Below, one piece after another: positions 17,535-27,292 of a stretch of 64,000 nt of DNA. The notes under the pieces are model-generated. The model ran no database searches and was not told where the DNA came from. It saw only the letters and a program-made list of their open reading frames with translations. The stretch covers positions 142,073 through 206,072 of the forward strand of contig DYLX01000002.1 of the NCBI GenBank assembly GCA_020721875.1, written 5' to 3'. The DNA is from Leptospira biflexa. GTDB lineage: Bacteria; Spirochaetota; Spirochaetia; Treponematales; Rectinemataceae. Made by a program: the position numbers and the translations under genes. Each line of letters begins with the position of its first letter. Positions within the stretch are counted from its first letter, which is position 1.

Positions 17535-18791
17535 ATGAATCCACACCATGAATCGGACGATCTGGCACTAAAAGAGCGGAAAGTAATCTCCACACCGCTT
17601 GTCTCGGTGATGTCCGGAGAAATCCTGAGCGCAAGACCGACCGCGAGCACACTAACAAAGCGTCAGAGTTTTCATGCCAAGCTTCCTCGCATGCGCAGCG
17701 AGGCGGACCACGGGCGAAAAGTGAACCTTTCTAAAAAGAAAGAAACCACGCTTGAAGTAACGACACCGCTCTTTTCCCCGGCAATGCACGTAAAGCTTGA
17801 GCCAACCACCACAATACTACCAACGACGCCTGCACACCGATTTCACCTAAGCATCAAGCGCAGGCTCTTTACGCGATCTATCGCCGTCGCGCTCATCATT
17901 GCGTCGATAGCCAGCGCTACCATCCTCGCCTCGTCGTTCATCGTCAATTCGCACCCAATAATCTCGCTCCCCAACGAGGATTCCGCGCAGGCGGCCCTCA
18001 TGGCGATGCTCGAGCCAGACCCCGCAACGCCCTCTGCAACCGACACTGCCCTTCCCCCGCTCCCCTCGATACTCGTCGAGCGATCCTACACCGTGCGGCG
18101 GGGAGACACGCTACAAACAATCGCGCGCAAGTTTGGACTGCGCGAAGATACGATCATTTCCGCCAACAACCTCAGCTCGAAAGCTCAGCTTCAGGTGGGC
18201 AAAACTCTCAAGGTACCCAATATGAACGGCATCTATCATTTGGTTCGCAGAAACGAAAATCTTTCGAAAATCGCGAGTCTCTATGGAACCGACATGACAC
18301 GCATCGCGGACGCAAACAATATAAGCTCTGCGGTGATCAGAGTGGGCGACAGGCTCTTTATCCCAAATGCCAAACTCGATGCCTCGGTGCTACGCAACTT
18401 CTATGGCACAACCTTCATCTGGCCGGCACGGGGCCCGATCTCATCGCCATTCGGATATCGCAGAAATCCTTTCAGCGGCCAGCGCACCTTCCATGCAGGC
18501 ATCGACATCGTCGTCAACCGAGGGACGCCTATTAAAGCAACGAGAGAAGGCAAGATCGCGGACACGGGCTACAATGCCGTATTCGGCAACTATGTGATCA
18601 TTCGGCACAGCGACGGCTTCCAGTCGCTCTATGCGCACCTCGATCGCGTGCTGACAAAAAAGAGCGCGAGTGTGAACCAGGGCGAAGTGGTGGGATATTC
18701 CGGCAACACCGGCCAGAGCACAGGTCCGCACCTACACTTTGGCATATTCCATAATGGGCAGGCCGTCGATCCTCGCACCTACATTAAATGA
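17535..18791 (+). CDS. LysM-domain M23 metallopeptidase (murein endopeptidase)
   Basis: Two LysM motifs (YTVRRGDTLQTIARKFGL, HLVRRNENLSKIASLYG) and M23 motifs (FHAGIDIVVNRGTPI, TGPHLHFGIF). ORF opens at 17346; start chosen at MNPHHESDD. Confidence 0.85.
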   Translation: MNPHHESDDLALKERKVISTPLVSVMSGEILSARPTASTLTKRQSFHAKLPRMRSEADHGRKVNLSKKKETTLEVTTPLFSPAMHVKLEPTTTILPTTPAHRFHLSIKRRLFTRSIAVALIIASIASATILASSFIVNSHPIISLPNEDSAQAALMAMLEPDPATPSATDTALPPLPSILVERSYTVRRGDTLQTIARKFGLREDTIISANNLSSKAQLQVGKTLKVPNMNGIYHLVRRNENLSKIASLYGTDMTRIADANNISSAVIRVGDRLFIPNAKLDASVLRNFYGTTFIWPARGPISSPFGYRRNPFSGQRTFHAGIDIVVNRGTPIKATREGKIADTGYNAVFGNYVIIRHSDGFQSLYAHLDRVLTKKSASVNQGEVVGYSGNTGQSTGPHLHFGIFHNGQAVDPRTYIK

Positions 18792-18952
18792 GCCTTTGTA
18801 TAAAATTGTAGACATTTCTCGACCGCGCTCTTATCTTTTTAGATACTTTCCCTTGTGTCTTGAGCTCACGCTTCTCGTAAAGCGTTCAGTATCGGGATAC
18901 TTATTTCACTATTATAGCTGCATATATTAAAAACATGCTCTTTTTAATTAGT

Positions 18953-18969
18953 TTGGCATCCTGCTTGCT
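18953..18969 (+). promoter_or_regulatory. Candidate sigma-54 (-24/-12) promoter
   Basis: TTGGCAT-CCTGC-TTGCT against consensus YTGGCAC-N5-TTGCW (one mismatch), about 40 nt upstream of the 19007 ATG, followed by aaggagg RBS. Confidence 0.6.
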
Positions 18970-19006
18970 TTGCTTTCTTGCGAGAAAACTATAAGGAGGA
19001 GCATCC

Positions 19007-19828
19007 ATGACAATCACCGACAATGATGAGAGCCTCGCATTGTATTTTGATTCCATCAGAAAAATCCCACTCGTGCCCCGACACGAAGAATCCATATTGG
19101 CAGCAAAAATCGCAAATGGCGATTCGAGCGCGCTCAAACGACTCATCGAAGGCAACCTTAGGCTTGTGGTACGCATTGCGAAGGCGATGTGGAAGCCACC
19201 CCACTCCCTCATGGACTTGATCCAGGAAGGAAATATCGGCCTTGTGAAAGCGGCCGAGCGTTTCGATGGAGATAAAAACGTGAAATTTTCGACCTACGCG
19301 GTGTGGTGGATACGTCAGGCGATCTCGCGTTCGCTTGTGAACACGGGGCGACATATTCGCCTTCCTCACCGCAAGGAAGATGCACTTCGTCGGCTTACGG
19401 CCATCCAGATGCGCAAGAGCGCCGAGATTTCGCGCGCGCCGAGCGAAAAGGAACTCGCCGTGGAAATGGGTTGCAGCGAATCCGAAGTGAAGTCGATTAT
19501 GCAGCTGAGCGATCAGCCTGTCGCGCTCGAACAGATCGGCGAAGACGAGCTCTCGGTGCTCGATATGTACGAAGATTGGCGCTACAACCCCGAGCGTGAA
19601 ATGGAGCAGGCGAGCGTCATGTGGGAAAGCACATGGCTGCTCTCGACGCTTCCTGATCGCGAACGCAGTGTTGTCTCGCAACGCTTCGGCTTTGTGGGCG
19701 GGAGTCAGCAATCCCTCAAAGCGGTAGGTACGAGAGTCGGATGCTCCGCCGAGACGGTACGACACATCGAGAAGAAAGCACTGCAGTCGCTCTGGAAGAC
19801 CGCTCAGAGAGTCGGCCTCACCGCCTAA
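19007..19828 (+). CDS. Sigma-70 family RNA polymerase sigma factor (small, no region 1.1; RpoS/RpoH-like class)
   Basis: IEGNLRLVVRIAKAM...LMDLIQEGNIGLVKAAERFDGDKNVKFSTYAVWWIRQAISRSL (region 2), LPDRERSVVSQRFG (region 4); strong RBS ataaggaggagcatcc. Confidence 0.93.
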   Translation: MTITDNDESLALYFDSIRKIPLVPRHEESILAAKIANGDSSALKRLIEGNLRLVVRIAKAMWKPPHSLMDLIQEGNIGLVKAAERFDGDKNVKFSTYAVWWIRQAISRSLVNTGRHIRLPHRKEDALRRLTAIQMRKSAEISRAPSEKELAVEMGCSESEVKSIMQLSDQPVALEQIGEDELSVLDMYEDWRYNPEREMEQASVMWESTWLLSTLPDRERSVVSQRFGFVGGSQQSLKAVGTRVGCSAETVRHIEKKALQSLWKTAQRVGLTA

Positions 19829-19848
19829 CACGACATGCCTGGAACTTG

Positions 19849-19885
19849 GCGTGGTGCGTAGCTCGGCGCACCGCGCTTTTTTTTT
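19849..19885 (+). terminator. Rho-independent terminator after sigma factor gene
   Basis: gcgtggtgcg-tagctcgg-cgcaccgcgc followed by a T9 run. Confidence 0.85.
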
Positions 19886-19950
19886 GCGCTTTTTGAAAAA
19901 TAGCTTACCACACCTTGATGATCACGTTTGGTACAAGGTACGATAGGTAA

Positions 19951-21003
19951 GTGAGAAAGAGGTTAGGCTACCGTGGTATTCGCAGTTCTCTCGTGCTCGC
20001 GATCACCATGCTCATGGTGCTTATCGCATTTGCGATTATAAACGCCTGCACCCCAAAGGAATCGAAGCAGGCTCAGAAGAGTCCCTATGGGACACCTGAA
20101 TATATTGTCGAGCTCCCCCCCGGTTACGAGGACCTGCGGGTTCAAGAGGAACAGGGCGGAAAGAAGGGCGCGCAACCTGGCAATGGCGCATCGACTAGTG
20201 CATCTTCGCCTCGCAATGGAAATGTCCCCAGCGCGACGTCTGAAGCCGCGTCCGCAAGACCATCGACAGGTGAAGCGATTCCACCGACTGTTGCTAGGCA
20301 CCCAACTCTCATCTTCGTGATCGACGATGTCGGCTACAACAAGGCTGAGCTCGAACCCTTTCTCAAACTGCCCTTCCCTATCACCTTCGCTATCATGCCG
20401 AAGCTTCCCCACAGCAGCGATTCGGCACTCGCTATCCGCAACGCCGGTAAGGAGATGATTCTCCACCAGCCGATGGAAGCCCTCGGCGGGAACGACCCGG
20501 GGCCGGGTGCGGTGTATCTCTCAATGGACGCAGCCACGATCGAGAAGACAGTCGCCGAGAACATCGACAGCCTCCCCTACCCACCCGTCGGAATGAACAA
20601 TCACATGGGCTCGGCCGTAACACGCGACAGAGCCGCCATGACGCCAATTCTGAAACTAGTCAAAGATCGTGGCATGTATTATCTTGATTCACTCACGGCA
20701 CCTGGTACGGTTTCCGCCGAGATTTGCCGTGAAACGGGAACGAAATATATGGAGCGCACTGTGTTTCTCGACAATAAAAGCGATCGTGAATCGATACTGG
20801 CCGCCATCGACGAGGGCAAACGCATCGCGCGAAAGAGCAGCGCGGCGATAATGATAGGTCACGTGTGGTCGGCAAATCTTGCTGCGACCCTGATGGAGAT
20901 CTACCCTGAGCTGGTCGAAGAGGGCTTCTCGCTCTCGACCATCAGCCAGTACATGTTGATGCAGGCCGAAGAGAGCCGCGGCGATGCGAATCCTGGGAAT
21001 TGA
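19951..21003 (+). CDS. Divergent polysaccharide deacetylase (YibQ-like), GTG start
   Basis: TLIFVIDDVGYNKAELEPFLKLPFPITFAIMPKLPHS, EMILHQPMEA, GMNNHMGSAVT; N-terminal membrane anchor and Ser/Gly-rich linker. Confidence 0.85.
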   Translation: MRKRLGYRGIRSSLVLAITMLMVLIAFAIINACTPKESKQAQKSPYGTPEYIVELPPGYEDLRVQEEQGGKKGAQPGNGASTSASSPRNGNVPSATSEAASARPSTGEAIPPTVARHPTLIFVIDDVGYNKAELEPFLKLPFPITFAIMPKLPHSSDSALAIRNAGKEMILHQPMEALGGNDPGPGAVYLSMDAATIEKTVAENIDSLPYPPVGMNNHMGSAVTRDRAAMTPILKLVKDRGMYYLDSLTAPGTVSAEICRETGTKYMERTVFLDNKSDRESILAAIDEGKRIARKSSAAIMIGHVWSANLAATLMEIYPELVEEGFSLSTISQYMLMQAEESRGDANPGN

Positions 21004-22000
21004 GTCTTCCTGCGATGAGTGCGCCGCGGCGGTCGTCGAGGACGGCCGCCGCATTCTCTCGAATGTCGTCATGACTCAAATACCCCTCCACCAGCGCTAC
21101 CAAGGCGTGGTGCCTGAGGTTGCGAGCAGGGCGCATACCGAATGGATCATGGGAGTGGCCGAAAAGGCGCTCTCGGATGCGGGCTTCCAGCCCGACGACA
21201 TCGATGGTGTCGCTGCGACCGCAAAGCCTGGACTCATCGGCTCGCTCGTTGTGGGGCTCTCCTTCGCAAAGGCCTTCGCGTGGGCGCGGAAGCTTCCCTT
21301 TAAAGGCATCAATCACATGCTCGCCCACCTCTACGCACCGCAGCTCGTCGAGCGGGTCGACTACCCCTTCATCGGCCTTCTCGTGTCGGGCGGGCACACG
21401 ATCATCTGCCGTGCCGACGACTTCGATACAATCGAAGTAATGGGCACAACCATCGACGATGCAGCAGGTGAGGCTTTCGACAAGGTGGCGAAGCACTACG
21501 GCTTTGGCTACCCAGGTGGACTCGCGATCGATCAGCTTGCAGAGAAAGGCGATCCGCGTGCTTTCAAGTTCCCCCTACCTTCGCTCCACAAGGGCGAGCA
21601 CCGCTACGACGTCTCTTACTCCGGCCTCAAAACCGCCGTAATCCACCATCTGTCTTCTTATCAACGGCCCGGAGCCGCGATGACGCCCGAGAATATCGCG
21701 GCGAGTTTCCGCAAGGCCGCGATCGACACGCTACTTTCGCGCTTGTACAGGACAGTGGCGGACACAGGCATTACTACTGTGGTCGCAGGGGGCGGCGTTG
21801 CAGCGAACTCGTACCTGCGCAGGGAGCTCGAGGCGCGCGTAGACCTGCGCGTGCTCTTCCCACCGCTTGCGCTCTGCGGCGATAATGCGGCAATGGTGGC
21901 AGGGCTCGCCTGGCACTATTTCCAGCGTGGCGAAACCGACAATTGGGACATTGTGCCGAACTCGAGAGTGAGCGATTTCAAGTGGAGACCGCAAAAATGA
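20984..22000 (+). CDS. tsaD: tRNA N6-adenosine threonylcarbamoyltransferase TsaD
   Basis: MRILGIESSCDECAAAVVEDG, GINHMLAHLYAP, LVSGGHTIICR, GDNAAMVAGL. Confidence 0.97.
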   Translation: MRILGIESSCDECAAAVVEDGRRILSNVVMTQIPLHQRYQGVVPEVASRAHTEWIMGVAEKALSDAGFQPDDIDGVAATAKPGLIGSLVVGLSFAKAFAWARKLPFKGINHMLAHLYAPQLVERVDYPFIGLLVSGGHTIICRADDFDTIEVMGTTIDDAAGEAFDKVAKHYGFGYPGGLAIDQLAEKGDPRAFKFPLPSLHKGEHRYDVSYSGLKTAVIHHLSSYQRPGAAMTPENIAASFRKAAIDTLLSRLYRTVADTGITTVVAGGGVAANSYLRRELEARVDLRVLFPPLALCGDNAAMVAGLAWHYFQRGETDNWDIVPNSRVSDFKWRPQK

Positions 22001-23100
22001 ACACAAAGAGCCTCGACGATGCGGCAAGAATCGCCCTCATCGACTGCATGGGCGTGCGCGAGCACGAGCGGGCCCTCATTATCTCGAACCCGAACACCGA
22101 GCAGGCGGAGGTAGCGCGCGCACTTCATGGTGAGGCGCTGGCCTTAGGCGTCCGCTCGGAGCTTGTGTGGCAGCCTGTAAAGGCTCAGACCGAACTTGCA
22201 GAGGATGAGGTGATCCACGCCATAGAGTCGCGGCCCGACATCATTCTCTCGATTTCAACTGAAAAGCTGGGGAAAGATGCGGCGCGCCTCGCCTCGCCGC
22301 TCACGGGGGCGGACGGCCGAGTCTACGACCACATCTTCAATTATCTTTTGCATGGCGAAAAAGCGGTGCGCGCCGCGTGGACGCCGGGAATTACGCGCGA
22401 CATGTTTGTTCGCACGGTGCCTCTTGACTATGTCGCCATGCGTAATACGGCGGCGCGTCTATCCGCGCTCCTTGACACCGCGTCGGCGGTTCTGGTGAGG
22501 AGCCCAGGCGGCACGGACATCTCATTTTCGGTGCGCGGCCGCGCCGCCATGCGCGACGACGGCGACTTTCGTGCGCCAGGCTCTGGTGGCAATCTCCCCG
22601 CAGGTGAAGTCTTCATCTCGCCGGCGCTGAGGTCCGCAGAGGGTAGCATCATCTTCGATGGCTCAATCTCCGACATCTTGGGCGACATTGTGATACAGAC
22701 GCCGATACAATGCACTGTGCATGGCGGCTATGTAGTGGGTGTCGAGGGCGGCAACGAGGCTAAAAAGCTCGAGGCTGCGCTGACACATGGGCTCAATATG
22801 GCGGCAAACCTTGTACATGAACACGGCATGGCCCCCGAGCTTGCACTCTCCTACGGCACGAACGCGAGGCATCTCGGTGAGTTCGGTATCGGTCTCAACC
22901 CCGCGGCGCGAATCCGAGGCAATATGCTCGAGGATGAAAAGGTCCTGGGTACCATCCACTTCGCGATCGGTGCGAACTACGATGAAGATGCGCCGGCCCT
23001 CATCCACCTCGATGGGCTCGTGAGAGACCCGACTGTCATCCTCCTCATGCCGGACGGTAGTGAGTGTACCATCATGGAGCGCGGCGAATTGAAATTATAG
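21997..23100 (+). CDS. M29-like aminopeptidase (aminopeptidase T/AmpS-type)
   Basis: SPGGTDISFSVRGR, NLPAGEVFISP, EFGIGLNPAARI, GTIHFAIGANY; ATGA overlap with tsaD stop. Confidence 0.8.
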   Translation: MNTKSLDDAARIALIDCMGVREHERALIISNPNTEQAEVARALHGEALALGVRSELVWQPVKAQTELAEDEVIHAIESRPDIILSISTEKLGKDAARLASPLTGADGRVYDHIFNYLLHGEKAVRAAWTPGITRDMFVRTVPLDYVAMRNTAARLSALLDTASAVLVRSPGGTDISFSVRGRAAMRDDGDFRAPGSGGNLPAGEVFISPALRSAEGSIIFDGSISDILGDIVIQTPIQCTVHGGYVVGVEGGNEAKKLEAALTHGLNMAANLVHEHGMAPELALSYGTNARHLGEFGIGLNPAARIRGNMLEDEKVLGTIHFAIGANYDEDAPALIHLDGLVRDPTVILLMPDGSECTIMERGELKL

Positions 23101-23152
23101 TGCGTTTAGTCACTATTTCCCAAATTCGAAAAAATATTTATACTCGCGAGAT

Positions 23153-24739
23153 ATGGAACAGAAGAAGACTATGCATTGGGCTGACCAAACAGCCGAGAAG
23201 ATAGTGCAGACCTGGGGCGAGCAGGACACCTACACCTGCGCCTCCGGTATTACCCCCTCGGGCACAGTGCACGTGGGCAATTTCCGAGAGATGATCTCGG
23301 TGGATCTCGTCGTGCGCGCACTACGCGACATGGGCAAGAAGGTGCGGTTTATCTACAGCTGGGACGACTACGATGTATTCCGTAAAGTACCCCTCAACAT
23401 GCCGAACCCTGAGATGCTCGAAAAATACCTCCGTTTCCCCATCACCATGGTGCCCGACCCTTGGGGTCGCGATGAATCCTACGCGCGCCACCACGAGGTC
23501 GATGTCGAGAAAATCCTCCCCGAAGTAGGCATCCACCCTGAGTTCCTCTACCAGGCGAATAAGTACCGCGCCGGAACCTACTCCGCGGGTATCCGCCGCG
23601 CCCTCGAGATGCGCGAGCACCTCAAAACAATCCTCGATAAGTACCGCGACGAGGATCACAAGATCCAGGGCGAGTGGTGGCCGGTCACCGTGTTCTGTTC
23701 GAACTGCGAGAAGGACACAACCGAGATCGACGGTTGGGATGGCGACTGGGGCCTCTCGTACCACTGCGATTCCTGCGGCCACAAGGAGACCGGCGACATC
23801 CGCACAATGCGCGGCGTCAAGCTTGTCTGGCGAGTGGACTGGCCGATGCGCTGGGACTTCGAAAAGGTGAACTTCGAGCCCGCCGGCAAGGATCACCACT
23901 CGCAGGGCGGCTCCTTTGACACCTCGAAGCACGTGGTTGAGGATGTCTACGGCCGCAAACCGCCGGTCACCTTCCGCTACGACTTCATAGGCATTAAAGG
24001 CTCGCCCGGCAAGATGTCCTCTTCGAAGGGCAAGGTAGTCGACCTCTACGATCTTCTGCGTGTATATCAGCCTGAGATTGTGCGCTATCTCTTCGCGGGA
24101 ACCCGGCCGAACACCGAGTTCGTGATCAGCTTCGACCTCGATGTCATCAAGATCTATGAAGACTACGACCGCACCGAGCGCATCTATTGGGGAGTCGAAA
24201 AAGCAAAGAACGATGAAGTTGCCGCACTCGAGCGGCGAATCTATGAGCTTTCCCAGGTCGACAAGGTGCCCAAGGAGATGCCCTACCAGATTCCCTTCCG
24301 CCACCTCTGCAATCTTTTGCAAATCAACCTTGGCAACATCGATAAGGTTATCGCTTCGCTGCCCGATCTCAAACCTTCACAGGAGGCGCGCGTCCGCGTA
24401 CGGGCGAAGTGCGCGTGGTACTGGATTACCGAGTGCGCGCCTGAGGACTTCAAGTTTGCCCTCCGCCGTCCGGGAGAGATCGCAGAGCTCACTGAACATG
24501 AGTTCGCGGCCCTCCGCACACTTCGCGATGAGGTTGTAGCAAAACTCGACTCTTTTGAGACTGAGACTGCGCTGGCCGAGGCGATCTATGCCGTAGCCCA
24601 GACAAACGGCATCGAGGCGAAGCAGCTCTTCAGGGCTGCCTATCAGGCATTGATCGCAAAAGACCAAGGGCCGAGGCTGGCGGGATTCCTGAAGGCGATC
24701 GGGGCGGAAAAGGTTCTTGCAATTCTGAAAGTGTACTGA
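23153..24739 (+). CDS. lysK: Class I lysyl-tRNA synthetase
   Basis: CASGITPSGTVHVGNFRE (HIGH-like), GSPGKMSSSKGKVVDL (KMSKS-like), zinc-like CxxC pairs; class I LysRS as known from spirochaetes and archaea. Confidence 0.95.
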   Translation: MEQKKTMHWADQTAEKIVQTWGEQDTYTCASGITPSGTVHVGNFREMISVDLVVRALRDMGKKVRFIYSWDDYDVFRKVPLNMPNPEMLEKYLRFPITMVPDPWGRDESYARHHEVDVEKILPEVGIHPEFLYQANKYRAGTYSAGIRRALEMREHLKTILDKYRDEDHKIQGEWWPVTVFCSNCEKDTTEIDGWDGDWGLSYHCDSCGHKETGDIRTMRGVKLVWRVDWPMRWDFEKVNFEPAGKDHHSQGGSFDTSKHVVEDVYGRKPPVTFRYDFIGIKGSPGKMSSSKGKVVDLYDLLRVYQPEIVRYLFAGTRPNTEFVISFDLDVIKIYEDYDRTERIYWGVEKAKNDEVAALERRIYELSQVDKVPKEMPYQIPFRHLCNLLQINLGNIDKVIASLPDLKPSQEARVRVRAKCAWYWITECAPEDFKFALRRPGEIAELTEHEFAALRTLRDEVVAKLDSFETETALAEAIYAVAQTNGIEAKQLFRAAYQALIAKDQGPRLAGFLKAIGAEKVLAILKVY

Positions 24740-24832
24740 AAAGGAGCGCGGCGCAGTACACCAGATCGGGGCTCATCCTGTGTATGGCGATTGCCGCTGG
24801 AAATACGATCGCGCGAACGCAGTAATCGAGAA

Positions 24833-24865
24833 AGAGGCGCGCCTTGGTGGATGCGCCTCTTTTTC
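24833..24865. terminator. Rho-independent terminator
   Basis: agaggcgc-gccttggtggat-gcgcctct followed by ttttct. Confidence 0.75.
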
Positions 24866-24948
24866 TAAACGATGGACCGGGTAACGCCATACGAAGCGAT
24901 AATGCTCGGTGTGGCTGCGCTCTCTCCCAATATTCCTCGCTCTGCGAC

Positions 24949-26760
24949 CTACTTTGCCTGCCGCTCGAGGAATTCGACTTCTCGGGCGAGGGGGCGCATT
25001 GATCCTCTCCAAAACTCCGGTGTTTCGATATCGAAGCCTGCGTACCGCGCGACTTCCACGGCGGGAAGTGAGCCCGTGAGCCTGAGGAGTTCGCGGTATT
25101 TCGAGGCGAATGCTTCCCCCTCTTCCTCGTAGAGGCTGTAGAGCCCGAGCCCAAAAAGAAGGCCGAATGCGTAAGGGAAGTTGTAGAATGAGAGACCCGG
25201 GATGTAGTAATGACTCTTCACCGCCCACATGTAGGGGTGCCGCTCATCGTCGCGCATCGCGTCGCCGTACGTTTTTACCTGCGCGTCAAGCATGAGTTCG
25301 CAGAGGCGCGCGGCGGTAATCTCTCCCTTTTTTCGTTCCTCAAAGACCGCGCGCTCAAAGTAGAAGCGAGAGAGGATGTCTACGATGACCTGGCAGGAAT
25401 CCTGGAGGTGAAGCTCAACGAGTGGGAGTTTTGCACGAGCCTCGAGTCCGGCCATAGCCGCGTTCGACACGAGGGTTTCTGAGAAGATCGAAGCAGTCTC
25501 GGCAAGGGTCATCGGGTACTGCGAGAGAAGCATGGGCATGTCCTTGATCGTCTCGTAGTGCCAGGCATGGCCAAGCTCGTGCGCGATGGTGATGAGAGCG
25601 GAGTAACTCCCATCGAAGTTGCAGAGCACGCGCGGCTGCCGAGCGGCAGGGAAGTGCGTGCAGAACGCGCCCCCTACCTTCCCCTCGCGCGGGCGTGCGT
25701 CTATCCAGGAACTATTGAAGGCACGCTCGGCAAAACTCGCCATGGCAGGATCGAAGGTGCCGAACTGGTTCACGATAAAGGCCTTGGCGGCGCTCCAGTC
25801 GAAGGTAGGCATCGTGGCGCTCTCTCTCTGGAGGGGCGCGAAGATGTCGTAGAAAGAAAGTTTCTCGAGCCCCATGAGGCGTGCTTTCGCACGAAGATAG
25901 CGCCGCCACATCGGCAGAGACTCCTCCATCGCGCCTATGAGGGCATCGAGGGCTGCCTGAGAGATCCGAGCCTGCGCGAGCGAGGTGTCGAGAGCGCTCG
26001 CCCAGCCACGGCGGCGATTTAAGGTCGAAACCGTCCCCTTTACGCCATTGAGCGCTGCGGCGATGGGGATCTCGTAGTTTTTCCAAATGCTGAGTTCGAG
26101 GCGGTAGGCGCGCTGGCGCACTGCGCGATCTGCGTCGTACGCGAGGTTGCGCAGCTCGACCATTGTTTTGCGCTCGCCGGAAGCCTCATCCCACAGGGCG
26201 CTTGAATTTGCGAGCACCGACTCTTGGAGGCGCGACCACGCGTCGGCGCCCGTTCGGCTCAAATCCGCCGCCAAGTCCTCCAGTTCCGCAGACATCTGAT
26301 GCTTCTGCAGCGCGATCGCCTCCTCGAACACGAAGGCGTAGTCGGCAAAGCGGGAATCCTCTGCGACCGCGCGTCGCACCGCGGTCTCATTCGCCGCAAG
26401 CAGGTTTCGGAAAAGCACGCGGATAGTCGCCATGGGCACGAGAAGTTCCTCGACCTTATTGAGTTCTGACAGCACTTCCGCGCTCGCGGTGTCTGTGCTG
26501 AAACGCGCGTAGGTGTACGCAGAGAGCGTATCGGCTTTCGTTTCCAGAAAGTCGAGCTTCTCGAGGAGGGACCAGAACCAATCGGAGAATTGGCGGAAGT
26601 CGTGCGGCGAGACGGTTTCCACCAGCTCTGTCTTGAGGTCCTCGAGTGCGTTCGCGACTTCTTTCTTCGCGCGAGCATATTCCTCAGAAGAGAATCCAGG
26701 AAACACCGCGTCGAGATTCCATGTAGGGATATCACTGTGTTGATTCATTTTTTCACTCAT
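24949..26760 (-). CDS. pepF: Oligoendopeptidase F (M3 family)
   Basis: ALITIAHELGHAWHYE (HExxH), M3 architecture, GLSFYNFPYAFGLLFGLGLYSLYEEEG. Confidence 0.93.
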   Translation of the reverse strand: MSEKMNQHSDIPTWNLDAVFPGFSSEEYARAKKEVANALEDLKTELVETVSPHDFRQFSDWFWSLLEKLDFLETKADTLSAYTYARFSTDTASAEVLSELNKVEELLVPMATIRVLFRNLLAANETAVRRAVAEDSRFADYAFVFEEAIALQKHQMSAELEDLAADLSRTGADAWSRLQESVLANSSALWDEASGERKTMVELRNLAYDADRAVRQRAYRLELSIWKNYEIPIAAALNGVKGTVSTLNRRRGWASALDTSLAQARISQAALDALIGAMEESLPMWRRYLRAKARLMGLEKLSFYDIFAPLQRESATMPTFDWSAAKAFIVNQFGTFDPAMASFAERAFNSSWIDARPREGKVGGAFCTHFPAARQPRVLCNFDGSYSALITIAHELGHAWHYETIKDMPMLLSQYPMTLAETASIFSETLVSNAAMAGLEARAKLPLVELHLQDSCQVIVDILSRFYFERAVFEERKKGEITAARLCELMLDAQVKTYGDAMRDDERHPYMWAVKSHYYIPGLSFYNFPYAFGLLFGLGLYSLYEEEGEAFASKYRELLRLTGSLPAVEVARYAGFDIETPEFWRGSMRPLAREVEFLERQAK

Positions 26761-26796
26761 GTCGTTATGCCTCTCTAGTTGATGTGTTCGCCGTGA

Positions 26797-27246
26797 TCAG
26801 ATCCATCCAGAGTTGCCGTCTTTCCAGCTCAACAGCTCTTCGGGCTTGAAAAAGAGGCCGATTTCGCGAACTGCCGCCTCAGGCGAGTCTGAGGCATGAA
26901 TGATATTCACATTTGTATGCATTGCATAATCTCCGCGAATCGTGCCGGGCGTCGCTTCGAGCGGCTTCGTCGATCCGGCAATGAGCCTCAGCATCTTGAT
27001 CGCCTGATCGCCCTCGAGGACCATCGCCACGACGGGTCCTGAAGTGATGTAGTCCACGAGTTCACCGAAAAACGGCTTCTCTTTATGTTCTGCGTAGTGG
27101 ATCTCTGCAAGCTCGCGTGAAATACGCATGATTTTAAGGCCAACTATATCGAATCCCTTGCGCTCAAGGCGTGTGATGATCTCTCCCGCGATGCGTCGGG
27201 AGAGCACACCCGGTTTGAGCATCGCGTAAGTCCGCTCGATTGCCAT
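26797..27246 (-). CDS. ndk: Nucleoside diphosphate kinase
   Basis: MAIERTYAMLKPGVLSRR, GSTKPLEATPGTIRGDYAMHTNVNIIHASDSPEAA. Confidence 0.97.
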   Translation of the reverse strand: MAIERTYAMLKPGVLSRRIAGEIITRLERKGFDIVGLKIMRISRELAEIHYAEHKEKPFFGELVDYITSGPVVAMVLEGDQAIKMLRLIAGSTKPLEATPGTIRGDYAMHTNVNIIHASDSPEAAVREIGLFFKPEELLSWKDGNSGWI

Positions 27247-27292
27247 TCTATACACCTCCGTGCTTGGTCTACCTTAGCACGATTTCTGAGAT

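Noticed and set aside
18989-19831. 280-aa minus-strand ORF opposite the sigma factor
   Set aside because: Mirror ORF; no domain-like sequence and sense strand is a convincing sigma factor.
23321-24322. 333-aa minus-strand ORF opposite lysK
   Set aside because: Antisense artefact; lysK is unambiguous on the + strand.
24740-24832. Possible small RNA between lysK and the terminator
   Set aside because: Only a terminator hairpin is visible; no independent promoter or conserved structure could be supported by eye.
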